A stretch of DNA of 64,000 nt from Streptococcus gordonii (lineage in GTDB: Bacteria; Bacillota; Bacilli; Lactobacillales; Streptococcaceae), in the NCBI RefSeq assembly GCF_001553855.1, contig NZ_LQWV01000001.1, forward strand, positions 186,001 to 250,000, in the 5' to 3' direction. How positions within the stretch are numbered: the first letter of the stretch is position 1; each line of letters begins with the position of its first letter. The translations under genes and the position numbers were made by a program. Positions 1 through 9,463 of this stretch are shown piece by piece. The notes beneath the pieces are model-generated. The model did not search any database. It saw nothing but the letters and a program-made list of their open reading frames with translations, and was not told the DNA's origin.

Positions 1-26
1 GGAAAAATTAGAGAAAGGAGATAGGG

Positions 27-494
27 ATGTCAGAGAATAAAGAAAGGGTTAAAGTAAGTTTCCCTTGGCAAATCGGACTATTAGTTGCACTTTACTTAGT
101 TATTGCTAGTATGCCTTTTTTACACGATAAAACATCACAAATTTATCTATTCCAAAATAACAATCCTATTTTTGGTGGAAAAGAATTTGCAGATCTGAAC
201 AATTCCTATTTTAAGAATTCCTTTATTTTTCTATCTGTTCTTCCTGCCCTAGCCGTTTTATTGAAATTCATTTTAAAAAACAAAGGCTATCCTTTTCTAG
301 CAAGTTTACAATCTTTTCTATTTTTTATAGCTAGTTTTGTCTTAATGGTTTACACAATGTTCTCCATCACCATACAAAGAGATATTTATAAGCTTGATTG
401 GGGATATTACTTCTGCCAAATAATTTTTCTAATTTTTATCTTTAATGATCTAAGCTTTCTAAGAGCATGGATAAAAAAGATACCATCACCTTAA
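27..494 (+). CDS. Unrecognised four-helix membrane protein
   Basis: I do not recognise the family of this 155-residue protein. It shows four hydrophobic stretches (about residues 15-35, 62-82, 89-110 and 125-145) with a basic N-terminus, so it is probably an integral membrane protein. The ATG follows an AAGGAG Shine-Dalgarno at 15-20 with 6-base spacing, which supports the start. It is the only plus-strand gene before a run of minus-strand genes and is closed by a strong terminator at 511-571. Its upstream partner, if any, lies outside the window. No function is proposed. Confidence 0.75.
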   Translation: MSENKERVKVSFPWQIGLLVALYLVIASMPFLHDKTSQIYLFQNNNPIFGGKEFADLNNSYFKNSFIFLSVLPALAVLLKFILKNKGYPFLASLQSFLFFIASFVLMVYTMFSITIQRDIYKLDWGYYFCQIIFLIFIFNDLSFLRAWIKKIPSP

Positions 495-510
495 TTGCAA
501 AGAATAAAAG

Positions 511-571
511 AAAAAGAACCATTTATGAACCGTATAGAAAACTATATTCTGTTCATAAGGGGTTCTTTTTT
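511..571 (+). terminator. Rho-independent terminator after the first gene
   Basis: AAAGAACC-N2-TTATGAAC pairs with GTTCATAA-GG-GGTTCTTT around a short loop and is followed by a T-run, 17 bases after the stop of the membrane protein gene. Confidence 0.8.
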
Positions 572-620
572 GATGGTCACACCTAGTCTGCTTGTCCAAG
601 AAATATAGCAACTTTACTTA

Positions 621-773
621 CTACTGCACTTTTTCTACTCTATTCAATACTGAATCAGAAAAATCTCCTGCTTTATATCTCTGTTGGCCAATATTTTGAT
701 ATAAACGAATTTACGCTAATAAAAAAGGCAGGTTGAAATAATTTGCTTGGTTGAAATCTTCCAAACTATTCAC
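621..773 (-). pseudogene. Small ORF interrupted by one in-frame stop
   Basis: Reading from GTG at 773, with an AAGGAG Shine-Dalgarno just upstream, gives about 20 residues (beginning MNSLEDFNQANYF), a TAA, then 29 further in-frame codons (IRLYQNIGQQRYKAGDF...) to TAG at 621-623. The two halves keep the same frame and have plausible protein composition, so a single nonsense mutation in a 50-residue gene is the simplest reading. It would be the last gene of the TetR-controlled ABC operon, 24 bases after the DUF1648-like gene. I do not recognise the protein. The first half alone could also be a genuine 20-residue peptide. Confidence 0.4.
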
Positions 774-796
774 ATCCAGCTCCTTTTAGAAATCAT

Positions 797-1006
797 TCAC
801 TGACCTCTTTTTGATTTGCTTCGGAAATATTTCCAATAAAGAGAGTAGGGAATGGGCAAACCGAGAATCAAGCAAAAGCGATTGACAACAATATCCGCCT
901 TTCCTGCGCTGTTAAAATGAATGGGAACCTGCTCTGGTAGCAGGCAGATAATCAAAAATATGATTACTGCTAAGAAAAACAAAACGAATAAATCTTTCTT
1001 TTTCAT
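797..1006 (-). CDS. Short DUF1648 (SdpI N-terminal-like) membrane protein
   Basis: This 69-residue protein has an N-terminal membrane helix (about 5-23) and then a PEQVPIHFNSAGKAD segment typical of DUF1648, the N-terminal domain of SdpI-type immunity/signalling proteins. It ends in a short hydrophobic stretch and a basic tail, far shorter than full SdpI. Its ATG overlaps the stop of the ABC permease as TAATG, so translation is probably coupled and it belongs to the same operon. An alternative frame stays open to 793, so a frameshifted longer ancestor cannot be excluded. Role unknown; perhaps self-protection or an accessory to the exporter. Confidence 0.6.
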   Translation of the reverse strand: MKKKDLFVLFFLAVIIFLIICLLPEQVPIHFNSAGKADIVVNRFCLILGLPIPYSLYWKYFRSKSKRGQ

Positions 1007-2550
1007 TAGCCATGGACCTCCTTAAAATATCCTTGTTTTATTAAATGCCTATAAAGGACGGCAGCCAAAAGCAAAAGTCCAAGAGCTGAGATTCGCAGCG
1101 ACATCTCCAAGTCCATACCAAATAGTAAGGATAAGCAAAGAGGGAACACAAGAACCAAGATGCCAATTCCTCCAGACAAGATAGCCGAAAAACTTTGCTT
1201 AATAACAATCATTTCATTGTCCCAGATGAACTTAGGATAATGAAAATTGACCACAAGTCCCTGAAGAGCTGTAAACAGTGAATAAGCCAGTGAAATAAGG
1301 ACCAAATCCACTACTTGCAATCCTCCTAGCGAGAAACGCCAAGTCAGAACAGGCAAGCCCAGCAGCAAGGCTGTGAAATGTAAGGACACCGTCAAGGCCA
1401 GCTTTGCCATCATTATCTGCCTCATAGAAACCGGGAGCGTCTGAAGCAGCCAAATCTCTTCCCCCTCTAAGGAAATACTGACAGCTGCAGGATTGGAAAT
1501 ACTGAGACAGCCAGCCAGTAATAGGGGTAAAAATTCTCGGCTATCGCTGAGTCCTATCGAAGAAAAGAGGACATCAGGACTCATAAAACAAAGCGAGATG
1601 GCTAAAACGATGATTAAAATAGTTCCTAGTCCACTATTGAGCATATAAAGATAGGAACTCACAAAATTCGCAAATTCTCTCCTATAAAGAGCCATAAAGG
1701 GAGACTTCTGCCAGCTTCTATAGACTTTGCTTTCTGACTTCACTCCTGTTATCATCTGATTTATTTTTAAATAATTTCTACTTAAATACCTCAGAAAAAG
1801 TCCTGTCAGCGCAAACGAGACAAACATCAACAAAAGGCTAGACCACCAGAAATGCTGAGGGTTAAAAAACAAGCTTGCCGGAGGATAGAGAGAAGTCAGC
1901 TGCTTGGTAAGCAAGAGACCAACATTTTCCGCTGACAGTCCAGCTCTCATAGCCCACATACTGCCTGTTGCCAGCCCCAAAAGCAAGAAGAGAGAAAAAA
2001 GGAAGGCAACTAGATTCTTATGAGGGGCCTTTGAGGCTATGTAGGCAACGCACAAGCCAAGTAAAGAGGCTAAACAGAGAGGTAAAAGAGGAATAAATCC
2101 CATTAAAAGCAGATAAAGAAGCAACTCCAACAAGGACGCACTATATCCAAACCAAACGAGGCCTGCTGGGAGCATGAGAAGAATGGCAAACACACTGTTC
2201 AAAAGATAAAGAAAAGCATATTTCTCACAGACAATCTCTCTAATACTGAGCGGCAATACGATGAGCCTGTCAAGTTCCTCTTGGTCAAACAAGATGCCAT
2301 TTGATTGCATCAGACTGAAAAAGAAAATAATAAAACTAACCAAGGCAATCATATAGGCTGGAATCAAATTTGCCTGCCCCAACTTGACCAAACTCAAAGC
2401 CGTCAAAAGGTTATAGCCTGAAAATAGCAAAATAAGCAAGAAGAGCAGACCAAGCTTAAAATACCTGCCCAACCCTCGTCCTTTCCTTAAATCATTAAGC
2501 GAAAATGTGTTGTATAATTGTACTTTTAAAAGCAAAAGAATATTAGTCAT
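1006..2550 (-). CDS. ABC-2-type transporter permease
   Basis: About 514 residues with roughly a dozen hydrophobic segments and no nucleotide-binding motifs, so this is the membrane component of the exporter whose ATPase is encoded just upstream. An upstream in-frame ATG at 2616 exists, but the start at 2550 is chosen because the sequence there reads AGGAAG-ATG-ACTAA: it overlaps the last codons of the ATPase (stop at 2543) with a ribosome site in the ATPase gene, a usual arrangement for translational coupling. The substrate cannot be read from sequence. TetR control through operators upstream of the ATPase suggests a drug, peptide or lipid that induces its own export. Confidence 0.85.
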   Translation of the reverse strand: MTNILLLLKVQLYNTFSLNDLRKGRGLGRYFKLGLLFLLILLFSGYNLLTALSLVKLGQANLIPAYMIALVSFIIFFFSLMQSNGILFDQEELDRLIVLPLSIREIVCEKYAFLYLLNSVFAILLMLPAGLVWFGYSASLLELLLYLLLMGFIPLLPLCLASLLGLCVAYIASKAPHKNLVAFLFSLFLLLGLATGSMWAMRAGLSAENVGLLLTKQLTSLYPPASLFFNPQHFWWSSLLLMFVSFALTGLFLRYLSRNYLKINQMITGVKSESKVYRSWQKSPFMALYRREFANFVSSYLYMLNSGLGTILIIVLAISLCFMSPDVLFSSIGLSDSREFLPLLLAGCLSISNPAAVSISLEGEEIWLLQTLPVSMRQIMMAKLALTVSLHFTALLLGLPVLTWRFSLGGLQVVDLVLISLAYSLFTALQGLVVNFHYPKFIWDNEMIVIKQSFSAILSGGIGILVLVFPLCLSLLFGMDLEMSLRISALGLLLLAAVLYRHLIKQGYFKEVHG

Positions 2551-3256
2551 CTTCCTGTAACTCCATAAATACTTGTTCCAAACTGAATGCCCCCTTAACT
2601 TCAGAGGTCCTTCCATTAGCCACCAAACGTCCCTTTTGCAGAATTGCTACCTTATTGCAGAGTTCTTCCGCAACCTCTAAAACGTGAGTAGAAAAGAAAA
2701 TCGCATGCCCTTGACTGGCTAGCTCTCTCATGATTTGCTTAAAATAATATGCGCCTTTCGGATCTAAACCGACAAAAGGTTCATCTAAAATCAACAATTC
2801 TGGCTCATGCAGGAGAGCCGCTATTAGTGCCAATCGCTGCTTCATCCCATGTGAATAAGCTGATATCAACTGATCCAAAGACGTATCCAGCTCAAACATT
2901 TTAGAATACTTTTCTATAGCTGCTTGCCTCTTTTCCATAGAAACCCTATAAATGTCTGCTACAAAATCCAAAAACTGCCTTGCTGTCAGATTTTTATAAA
3001 GGTCTGGGTTATCCGGCAGAAACGCCATCTTTTTCTTACAAAGCAAGGGCTCCTTCCTGATAGAGTGCCCGCAGATATAAATCTCTCCTTTATCAAAATC
3101 ATGAATCCCCACAATGGACTTAATGGTGGATGTCTTACCTGCTCCATTAGCGCCGATGAAGCCATAAATATCTCCAGGCTCCACCATCAGACTAAGATCA
3201 TCCACAGCCTTTTTACCATTGCTATATACTTTTGTTAAATGTTCTATTTTTAACAT
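2543..3256 (-). CDS. ABC transporter ATP-binding protein
   Basis: A 237-residue ATPase with Walker A GANGAGKT (residues 35-42), a SHGMKQ signature in place of LSGGQ (about 135-140), Walker B LLILDE (about 154-159) and a switch histidine in FSTHVLEVAEEL. This architecture is typical of ABC-2 exporters (CcmA/YxlF type). It is the first gene of an operon with the permease and the DUF1648-like protein. The ATG at 3256 follows an AAAGGAG ribosome site. Two copies of the TetR operator lie 20 and 85 bases upstream of the start, so it is probably repressed by the adjacent regulator. Confidence 0.9.
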   Translation of the reverse strand: MLKIEHLTKVYSNGKKAVDDLSLMVEPGDIYGFIGANGAGKTSTIKSIVGIHDFDKGEIYICGHSIRKEPLLCKKKMAFLPDNPDLYKNLTARQFLDFVADIYRVSMEKRQAAIEKYSKMFELDTSLDQLISAYSHGMKQRLALIAALLHEPELLILDEPFVGLDPKGAYYFKQIMRELASQGHAIFFSTHVLEVAEELCNKVAILQKGRLVANGRTSEVKGAFSLEQVFMELQEDD

Positions 3257-3275
3257 GAATTTCTCCTTTTGTTTT

Positions 3276-3294
3276 AACTGACATTTTGTCAGTT
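3276..3294. promoter_or_regulatory. TetR operator copy 1
   Basis: AACTGACATTTTGTCAGTT: a perfect palindrome (ACTGACA-TTT-TGTCAGT core) between the ABC operon start and tetR. The same motif recurs at 3341-3359 and, with one weaker arm, at 4046-4064. Confidence 0.75.
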
Positions 3295-3340
3295 TTAGCG
3301 TAAAATTTTTTAAAATTTAGGTTAAGAGATTGAAGACTTG

Positions 3341-3359
3341 AACTGACATTTTGTCAGTT
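3341..3359. promoter_or_regulatory. TetR operator copy 2
   Basis: The same 19-base palindrome as at 3276-3294, 65 bases further upstream of the ABC operon and 33 bases beyond the tetR stop. The 65-base separation is close to six helical turns, which would suit looping or cooperative binding (inference). Confidence 0.75.
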
Positions 3360-3391
3360 ATGTTTCTAAATAAAAGGCAGAAAACTGCCGA

Positions 3392-4012
3392 TTATTCTAA
3401 AAAAATAGATTCTTCTAATCCTAAGGTTTTTTCTAATATCGCCTGGAAGCTGGTGAGATAATCCTGCAAAGTCTCTGGTTTTTCATTACTCATCTTAATA
3501 TCATTTGACACAAAGACGTAGGCAGTCATGAGAAAAGAAGCCGTTTCATGTGGATATATTAAATGAAAATCTCCGGATTTCTGTCCTTCCTCCAAGATAT
3601 GAGTGAAGAAAACAATCATCCGTTCACAGAGTCTATGATAAAAGCGATCTAAAACATAGCGATTGGTCTCCAAATTGACGGTTTCCTGCAAAACTTGATT
3701 TTCCTGTGTTCTGCTTTCCTCTGGGATAAGGGTCGCCTCAATAAAGGCTCTGATTTTTTCCTTGGCCCCAACATTTGGCTGATAGCTAATCTTTTCTAGC
3801 TTTCTCAGCAAGGGCTCAGAGTTCTTTTCAATCAGACAATAGAGAATGTCTTCCTTATCCTTAAAATGATAGTAAAGCAGACCTCGTGAGATTCCAAGCT
3901 TATCAATAATATCTTGAGTTCTAGTCTTTAGATAGCCTTTTTGGGCAAAGAGCTGTAAGGCTGCAGACATAATCTCTGCTCTCCGTACCTCTACTTCCTT
4001 GACATCACGCAT
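3392..4012 (-). CDS. TetR-family transcriptional repressor
   Basis: About 206 residues. The N-terminal helix-turn-helix matches the TetR pattern (AALQLFAQKGYLKTRTQDI, then LGISRGLLYYHFKDKEDI, residues about 17-56); the rest is an all-helical ligand domain. The start at 4012 is preferred over the in-frame ATG at 4054 because AAGGAGG lies 8 bases upstream of it and the 4054 ATG falls inside the promoter/operator. It is transcribed in the same direction as the exporter, with operators in front of both units. This fits autoregulation plus repression of the ABC operon. The inducer is unknown. Confidence 0.9.
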   Translation of the reverse strand: MRDVKEVEVRRAEIMSAALQLFAQKGYLKTRTQDIIDKLGISRGLLYYHFKDKEDILYCLIEKNSEPLLRKLEKISYQPNVGAKEKIRAFIEATLIPEESRTQENQVLQETVNLETNRYVLDRFYHRLCERMIVFFTHILEEGQKSGDFHLIYPHETASFLMTAYVFVSNDIKMSNEKPETLQDYLTSFQAILEKTLGLEESIFLE

Positions 4013-4033
4013 GATTTCTGCCTCCTTGTGGTC

Positions 4034-4062
4034 AGTATAGCACCTAACTGACATTTTGTCAA
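4034..4062 (-). promoter_or_regulatory. tetR promoter overlapping its operator
   Basis: On the minus strand TTGACA (4057-4062), 17-base spacer, TATACT (4034-4039): a near-consensus sigma-A promoter. The -35 lies inside the operator at 4046-4064, so repressor binding would block polymerase. Confidence 0.8.
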
Positions 4063-4064
4063 TG
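4046..4064. promoter_or_regulatory. TetR operator copy 3 (tetR promoter)
   Basis: AACTGACATTTTGTCAATG keeps the core TGACATTTTGTCA of the two perfect copies and covers the -35 of the tetR promoter, consistent with autorepression. Confidence 0.7.
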
Positions 4065-4071
4065 ATATAAT

Positions 4072-4102
4072 AAAAAAAACAGCAGGTCAGAGCCTGCTGT
4101 TA
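4072..4102 (-). terminator. Terminator of rpsF-ssb-rpsR
   Basis: On the minus strand AACAGCAGG, 6-base loop, CCTGCTGTT and a run of T, 7 bases after the rpsR stop. Confidence 0.9.
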
Positions 4103-4108
4103 ATCAAA

Positions 4109-4348
4109 TTAGTCTTCATTTACGAAAGGCATCAAAGCCATTACGCGAGCGCGTTTGATAGCTGTTGTTACTTTACGTTGGTTTTTAGCTGAAGTTCCTG
4201 TTACACGACGAGGAAGGATTTTCCCACGTTCTGAAACGAAACGGCTAAGAAGCTCAGTATCTTTGTAATCAACATATTCAATTTTGTTCGCTGCGATATA
4301 ATCAACTTTTTTACGGCGTTTGAATCCGCCACGACGTTGTTGAGCCAT
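4109..4348 (-). CDS. rpsR: 30S ribosomal protein bS18
   Basis: A 79-residue basic protein with the bS18 core (RRKKVDYI, then [20 protein letters not shown] and [19 protein letters not shown]). It binds the central domain of 16S rRNA next to bS6 in the small subunit. It is the last gene of the conserved rpsF-ssb-rpsR operon, with the usual length for Firmicutes. A ribosome site (AAGGAG) precedes the ATG and a strong terminator follows the stop. Confidence 0.97.
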   Translation of the reverse strand: MAQQRRGGFKRRKKVDYIAANKIEYVDYKDTELLSRFVSERGKILPRRVTGTSAKNQRKVTTAIKRARVMALMPFVNED

Positions 4349-4386
4349 GTGTTTTCTCCTTTATATTATAGTTCTAGTTTGTCCAA

Positions 4387-4878
4387 TTAGAATGGCAGAT
4401 CATCATCTGAGATATCCATTGGATTTGAGTTACCAAATGGATTCTCATCACGAGAAAAATTCGGTACTTGGTGAGACGAGTCAGCGCCTCCGAAGCTTGG
4501 TGCTGCATTACCGCCAAAGTTATTTGGAGTATAACCTCCAGACTGTCCTTCACGGCTTGTACGACTTTCCAATAGTTGGAAGTTATCTGCAACGACCTCA
4601 GTGACGTAGACACGTTGACCTTGCTGATTTTCATAATTACGAGTCTGAATACGACCTGTAATTCCGACTAGAGCACCTTTTTTAGCCCAGTTTGCAAGAT
4701 TTTCTGCCTGCTGACGCCAGATGACAACATTGATAAAGTCTGCTTCTCTTTCACCATTATGGTTTTTAAAATTACGATTAACAGCTAATGTAAATGTTGC
4801 AACCGCTTGGTTTTGCGGTGTATAGCGTAGTTCAGCATCGCGGGTCATGCGACCTACAAGTACAACGTTATTTATCAT
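4387..4878 (-). CDS. ssb: Single-stranded DNA-binding protein, housekeeping copy
   Basis: A 163-residue protein with an N-terminal OB fold (starting [20 protein letters not shown], with [20 protein letters not shown]), a Gly/Asn/Ser-rich flexible linker and the acidic C-terminal tip DISDDDLPF that recruits replication and repair partners. It sits between rpsF and rpsR, as in most Firmicutes, and is the essential replication SSB. A second, shorter SSB at 23332-23727 appears to be the competence paralogue. Confidence 0.96.
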   Translation of the reverse strand: MINNVVLVGRMTRDAELRYTPQNQAVATFTLAVNRNFKNHNGEREADFINVVIWRQQAENLANWAKKGALVGITGRIQTRNYENQQGQRVYVTEVVADNFQLLESRTSREGQSGGYTPNNFGGNAAPSFGGADSSHQVPNFSRDENPFGNSNPMDISDDDLPF

Positions 4879-4894
4879 GAATCTACCTTCTTAA

Positions 4895-5185
4895 TTAAGC
4901 GTCAAGTTTGACGATCATGTGACGAAGAATGTCAGCGTTGATTTTTGAAAGACGGTCAAACTCTTTAAGAGCTGCATCGTCGTTTGCTTCAACGTTAACG
5001 ATGTGGTAAAGTCCTTCACGGAAATCTTGGATTTCGTATGCAAGACGACGTTTTTCCCAATCTTTTGATTCAACAACAGTTGCACCGTTGTCAGTCAAGA
5101 TAGAGTCAAAGCGTGCTACCAAAGCGTTTTTAGCTTCTTCTTCAATGTTTGGACGAATAATATAAAGAATTTCGTATTTAGCCAT
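4895..5185 (-). CDS. rpsF: 30S ribosomal protein bS6
   Basis: A 96-residue protein beginning [20 protein letters not shown], with the bS6 fold signature ([19 protein letters not shown]). It partners bS18 in the 30S platform. The start at 5185 is set by AGGAGG 8 bases upstream; the longer open frame upstream is the mRNA leader. It is the first gene of the rpsF-ssb-rpsR operon, with a clear promoter at 5259-5287. Confidence 0.96.
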   Translation of the reverse strand: MAKYEILYIIRPNIEEEAKNALVARFDSILTDNGATVVESKDWEKRRLAYEIQDFREGLYHIVNVEANDDAALKEFDRLSKINADILRHMIVKLDA

Positions 5186-5211
5186 TGATTTTTCCTCCTT
5201 TTGGTCTAATG

Positions 5212-5250
5212 ACCCCAAGACTTTGCAAGGGGTAAGTGAGGTTTTCTCAC
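5212..5250 (-). ncRNA. Structured leader of the rpsF mRNA
   Basis: The 5-prime leader can form two hairpins: GTGAG/CTCAC (5236-5250) and ACCCC...GGGGT (5212-5233). The S6:S18 complex is known to autoregulate rpsF operons through leader RNA in many bacteria, so this is a candidate regulatory element. I did not find the CCG-containing bulge typical of that motif, so the assignment is tentative. Confidence 0.35.
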
Positions 5251-5258
5251 GAATAACT

Positions 5259-5287
5259 ATTATACTAGATTCTCTATGAAATAGCAA
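5259..5287 (-). promoter_or_regulatory. rpsF promoter
   Basis: Minus strand TTGCTA (5282-5287), 17-base spacer, TATAAT (5259-5264), about 75 bases ahead of the rpsF start. Confidence 0.8.
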
Positions 5288-5338
5288 GAGAATTCTTTAA
5301 AACTTCGTGAACGAGATGTTCTGATACTGCTCAAGTAT

Positions 5339-5367
5339 TTGACGACCCTGTTTCTTTCCGATATAAT
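5339..5367 (+). promoter_or_regulatory. folE promoter
   Basis: TTGACG (5339-5344), 17-base spacer, TATAAT (5362-5367), about 30 bases ahead of the folE start at 5398. Confidence 0.85.
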
Positions 5368-5397
5368 AGGACTAGTTTGACTAATGAGGAGTTTTTT

Positions 5398-5961
5398 ATG
5401 TCTGATTTTGAAAAATTGCAAGAGACTGTTTACCAACTATTAGAATTAGTTGGGGAAAATCCTGACCGTGAAGGGTTGCTTGACACACCAAAGCGAGTAG
5501 CTAAAATGTATCAGGAAGTCTTTTCTGGGCTTGGTCGAGATCCTAAGGATGAATTTACTGCTGTATTTTCGGAAGGTCATGAAGAAGTCGTTCTTGTAAA
5601 AGATATTCCATTTCATTCCATGTGTGAACATCATCTCTTACCTTTCTATGGTGTTGCTCATGTCGCCTACCTACCTAGCAATGGCAAAGTCACTGGGCTG
5701 AGCAAATTAGCCCGTGCTGTTGAAGTAGCTAGCAAACGTCCTCAACTACAAGAACGCCTTACTGCCCAAATTGCGACAGCCTTAGATGAAGCTTTGTCAC
5801 CTGAGGGTGTATTTGTCATGGTTGAAGCCGAACATATGTGCATGACTATGCGAGGAATCAAAAAACCTGGTAGTAAGACTGTTACTACAGTTGCAAAAGG
5901 AATTTACAAAGAAAATGTTCATCAGAGACAGGAAATCTTGTCCATGATTCATCACGACTGA
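5398..5961 (+). CDS. folE: GTP cyclohydrolase I
   Basis: A 187-residue enzyme that converts GTP to 7,8-dihydroneopterin triphosphate, the first step of folate synthesis. Zinc ligands are visible as C76 and H79 in [13 protein letters not shown] and C147 in HMCMTMRGI, and the active-site segment [14 protein letters not shown] is intact. The ATG at 5398 is chosen because TGAGGAG lies 7 bases upstream; the earlier in-frame ATG at 5377 overlaps the ribosome site. It is a single-gene unit with its own promoter and lies 31 kb from the folP-folC-folBK operon. Confidence 0.95.
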   Translation: MSDFEKLQETVYQLLELVGENPDREGLLDTPKRVAKMYQEVFSGLGRDPKDEFTAVFSEGHEEVVLVKDIPFHSMCEHHLLPFYGVAHVAYLPSNGKVTGLSKLARAVEVASKRPQLQERLTAQIATALDEALSPEGVFVMVEAEHMCMTMRGIKKPGSKTVTTVAKGIYKENVHQRQEILSMIHHD

Positions 5962-6008
5962 TTCCCTCAATCACCGCAACATAATAATCTCACCTTAGAA
6001 AGAAGTTT

Positions 6009-6830
6009 ATGAAGAAAAAATTAGTATTTCTCCTATTTCTGGTCCTTATCTGTATTGGAATTGAGTACGAAACAAAGACCTATACTCTAGGCGAATTATC
6101 TGGCAAAGCTTACGGCATTATTGGACTGGCTGCCTTACTAGCCTTGCTTTATATTGTTCCAGCTAGCTTAATCATTTTACACTTTCAAAAAAAATGGAAG
6201 ACTCCGCTTGCTAGTTTAATCATTGCCTTCTTGGGCGGACTCTTCATCGCAGGATGGACTTCTGGTCTTGCCAACACTTATATCCATGATGGTGTTTCTA
6301 CTTTATCTATTTCTTTTATTAGTGATTTAGAAAGTGCCATTGTTGCTCCCTTAGTTGAAGAGCCTCTCAAATTGATTGGCGTAGCCTTTGCTCTCTACCT
6401 AGTTCCTGTAAAAAACTTGAAGTCTATCTTACTTCTGGGAATTGTAGCAGGGTTTGGTTTCCAAATCAGCGAGGACTTCTCATATATTCTATCTGATATG
6501 TCTGAAGGCTTCTCTTTCGCTATCTCAGGAATTCTGGGACGCGTGGTTGGCTCAATCGCCTCTCATTGGCTCTACACAGGCTTGACTGCTTTCGGCTTGA
6601 CCCTCATGATTCGCTATCGCAAAAAGAATGCTAGCAACTTCAAAACAGGACTTATATACTTCCTAGCGGCTTTCATCCTACATTTCATCTGGAACTCACC
6701 GCTCTCAGCTATTGAAACCGAAATACCGCTTGTAAGACCTATCCTATCTGCCCTAGCTATTTTTACCTTCTTCTTAGCCTACCAAACAGCTGCGCGATTA
6801 GATAATGATCAGCCAAGTTTACCTTTTTAA
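6009..6830 (+). CDS. PrsW-family intramembrane metalloprotease
   Basis: A 273-residue, eight-helix membrane protein with the PrsW/CAAX-like motifs in order: APLVEEPLK (EE at 117-118), GFGFQISEDF, SHWLYTGLTAFG and ILHFIWNS. These Glu and His residues are the presumed metal ligands and catalytic residues. PrsW cleaves an anti-sigma factor in Bacillus; streptococci lack that sigma pathway as far as I know, so the target here is unknown. It lies 47 bases after folE with no terminator between them, so it may be cotranscribed. Confidence 0.85.
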   Translation: MKKKLVFLLFLVLICIGIEYETKTYTLGELSGKAYGIIGLAALLALLYIVPASLIILHFQKKWKTPLASLIIAFLGGLFIAGWTSGLANTYIHDGVSTLSISFISDLESAIVAPLVEEPLKLIGVAFALYLVPVKNLKSILLLGIVAGFGFQISEDFSYILSDMSEGFSFAISGILGRVVGSIASHWLYTGLTAFGLTLMIRYRKKNASNFKTGLIYFLAAFILHFIWNSPLSAIETEIPLVRPILSALAIFTFFLAYQTAARLDNDQPSLPF

Positions 6831-6844
6831 ACACTTACATAGTT

Positions 6845-6893
6845 AAAAGAACTGCTCAAGACAGAATAATCTATCTTAAAGCAGTTCTTTTTT
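6845..6893. terminator. Bidirectional terminator between prsW-like gene and queH
   Basis: AAAAGAACTGCT (6845-6856) pairs with AGCAGTTCTTTT (6880-6891), with A-runs and T-runs on both sides, between convergent genes. Confidence 0.8.
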
Positions 6894-6923
6894 ATAGGCC
6901 ACAGACTATGAGTCTATCAAGAA

Positions 6924-7682
6924 CTAATCTATCACTGTGAACTTGATATGAGAGTAGTCCTTTTCTAAATCCTTGCCCGCCATAAAGGCCGTAGCTTCTT
7001 TCTTTACTTTTACTAAGTCGATTCCCTGGTCTTGAGCACCAAAAATACAGCCACAATAACACTGACGATAAATATCATATTCCTCGCACATCTCCACCGA
7101 GCGCTTGTAGCCTTGATTCTTCTTGAAATCACTCGGCAAATAGTGGGTAGCATAGACCTTTTGAACCTCAATACCAACACTGTTGATGGTTTGTGAATTC
7201 TTATGTGGGCTGATAGTTAGGGCGCTACCGAAATAATCAAAACCAAGTTCAACCGCAACTTCTGCCGTCTGGTCCAATCGATAGTCATAGCAAACCTTGC
7301 AACGATCGCCCCCTTCAGGTTCATCCTCCAGGCCATGAACTTTTCGGAAAAATTCCTGAGGTGCATAAGGGGCTTCTAAATACTGAACTGTATAACCTGT
7401 TTTCTCATTGAAGTCGCTGACAAACTTTTGAGTCACATAAGCCCTCCTCTGATACTCCGCCTTAGGATGAATATTGGAATTGGCAAAGTAAATTGTCACA
7501 TCTGCATATTGGCTGAGATATTCCAAGGTATAGGTCGAGCAAGGGGCACAACAAGTATGCATAAGAATGGTCGGGCGTTTCTGATCCTTTTCCCAAACCT
7601 GAACCATTTTCTGCATGACACGGTCATAATTGATTTTCTGGTTGAGATTCATCTTGCTCAGAATTTCTTCTACATCAATCAT
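6924..7682 (-). CDS. queH: Epoxyqueuosine reductase QueH
   Basis: A DUF208/QueH protein of about 252 residues. QueH catalyses the last step of queuosine synthesis on tRNA, reducing epoxyqueuosine; it replaces the B12-dependent QueG in many Firmicutes. Key cysteines are visible: HTCCAPCS near residue 45, GGDRCKVCYDYRL in the middle, and QCYCGC near the C-terminus, consistent with the metal sites of the family. Two adjacent ATGs (7685 and 7682) are possible; the second has better spacing from the AAGGAG site. No other queuosine gene is in the window. Confidence 0.9.
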   Translation of the reverse strand: MIDVEEILSKMNLNQKINYDRVMQKMVQVWEKDQKRPTILMHTCCAPCSTYTLEYLSQYADVTIYFANSNIHPKAEYQRRAYVTQKFVSDFNEKTGYTVQYLEAPYAPQEFFRKVHGLEDEPEGGDRCKVCYDYRLDQTAEVAVELGFDYFGSALTISPHKNSQTINSVGIEVQKVYATHYLPSDFKKNQGYKRSVEMCEEYDIYRQCYCGCIFGAQDQGIDLVKVKKEATAFMAGKDLEKDYSHIKFTVID

Positions 7683-7765
7683 CATTTTCTCCTTTTTCTA
7701 TCGTTATTTTATCATATAGGAAGCCTGAGCTCAAATCTTCAAGGAAGTAATTATGTTTTAACAGT

Positions 7766-7794
7766 AAAAAAGAGGAAATTTCTTTCCTCTTTTT
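7766..7794 (-). terminator. groEL terminator
   Basis: AAAAGAGGAAA / TTTCCTCTTTT hairpin with a T-run on the minus strand, 25 bases after the groEL stop. Confidence 0.8.
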
Positions 7795-7818
7795 GTTATT
7801 TAAGCTTTTAGCTAATGA

Positions 7819-9444
<1,626 letters not shown>

Positions 9445-9463
9445 TTATCCCTCTTTTCTAATC

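Noticed and set aside
797..1006. Definite frameshift pseudogene of a full-length SdpI
   Set aside because: An alternative frame extends a few codons further, but the annotated frame ends in a plausible basic tail, so a short intact gene is equally likely.
4347..4634. Open frames overlapping ssb and the ssb-rpsR gap
   Set aside because: Frame shadows of ssb; the conserved ssb and rpsR genes account for this region.
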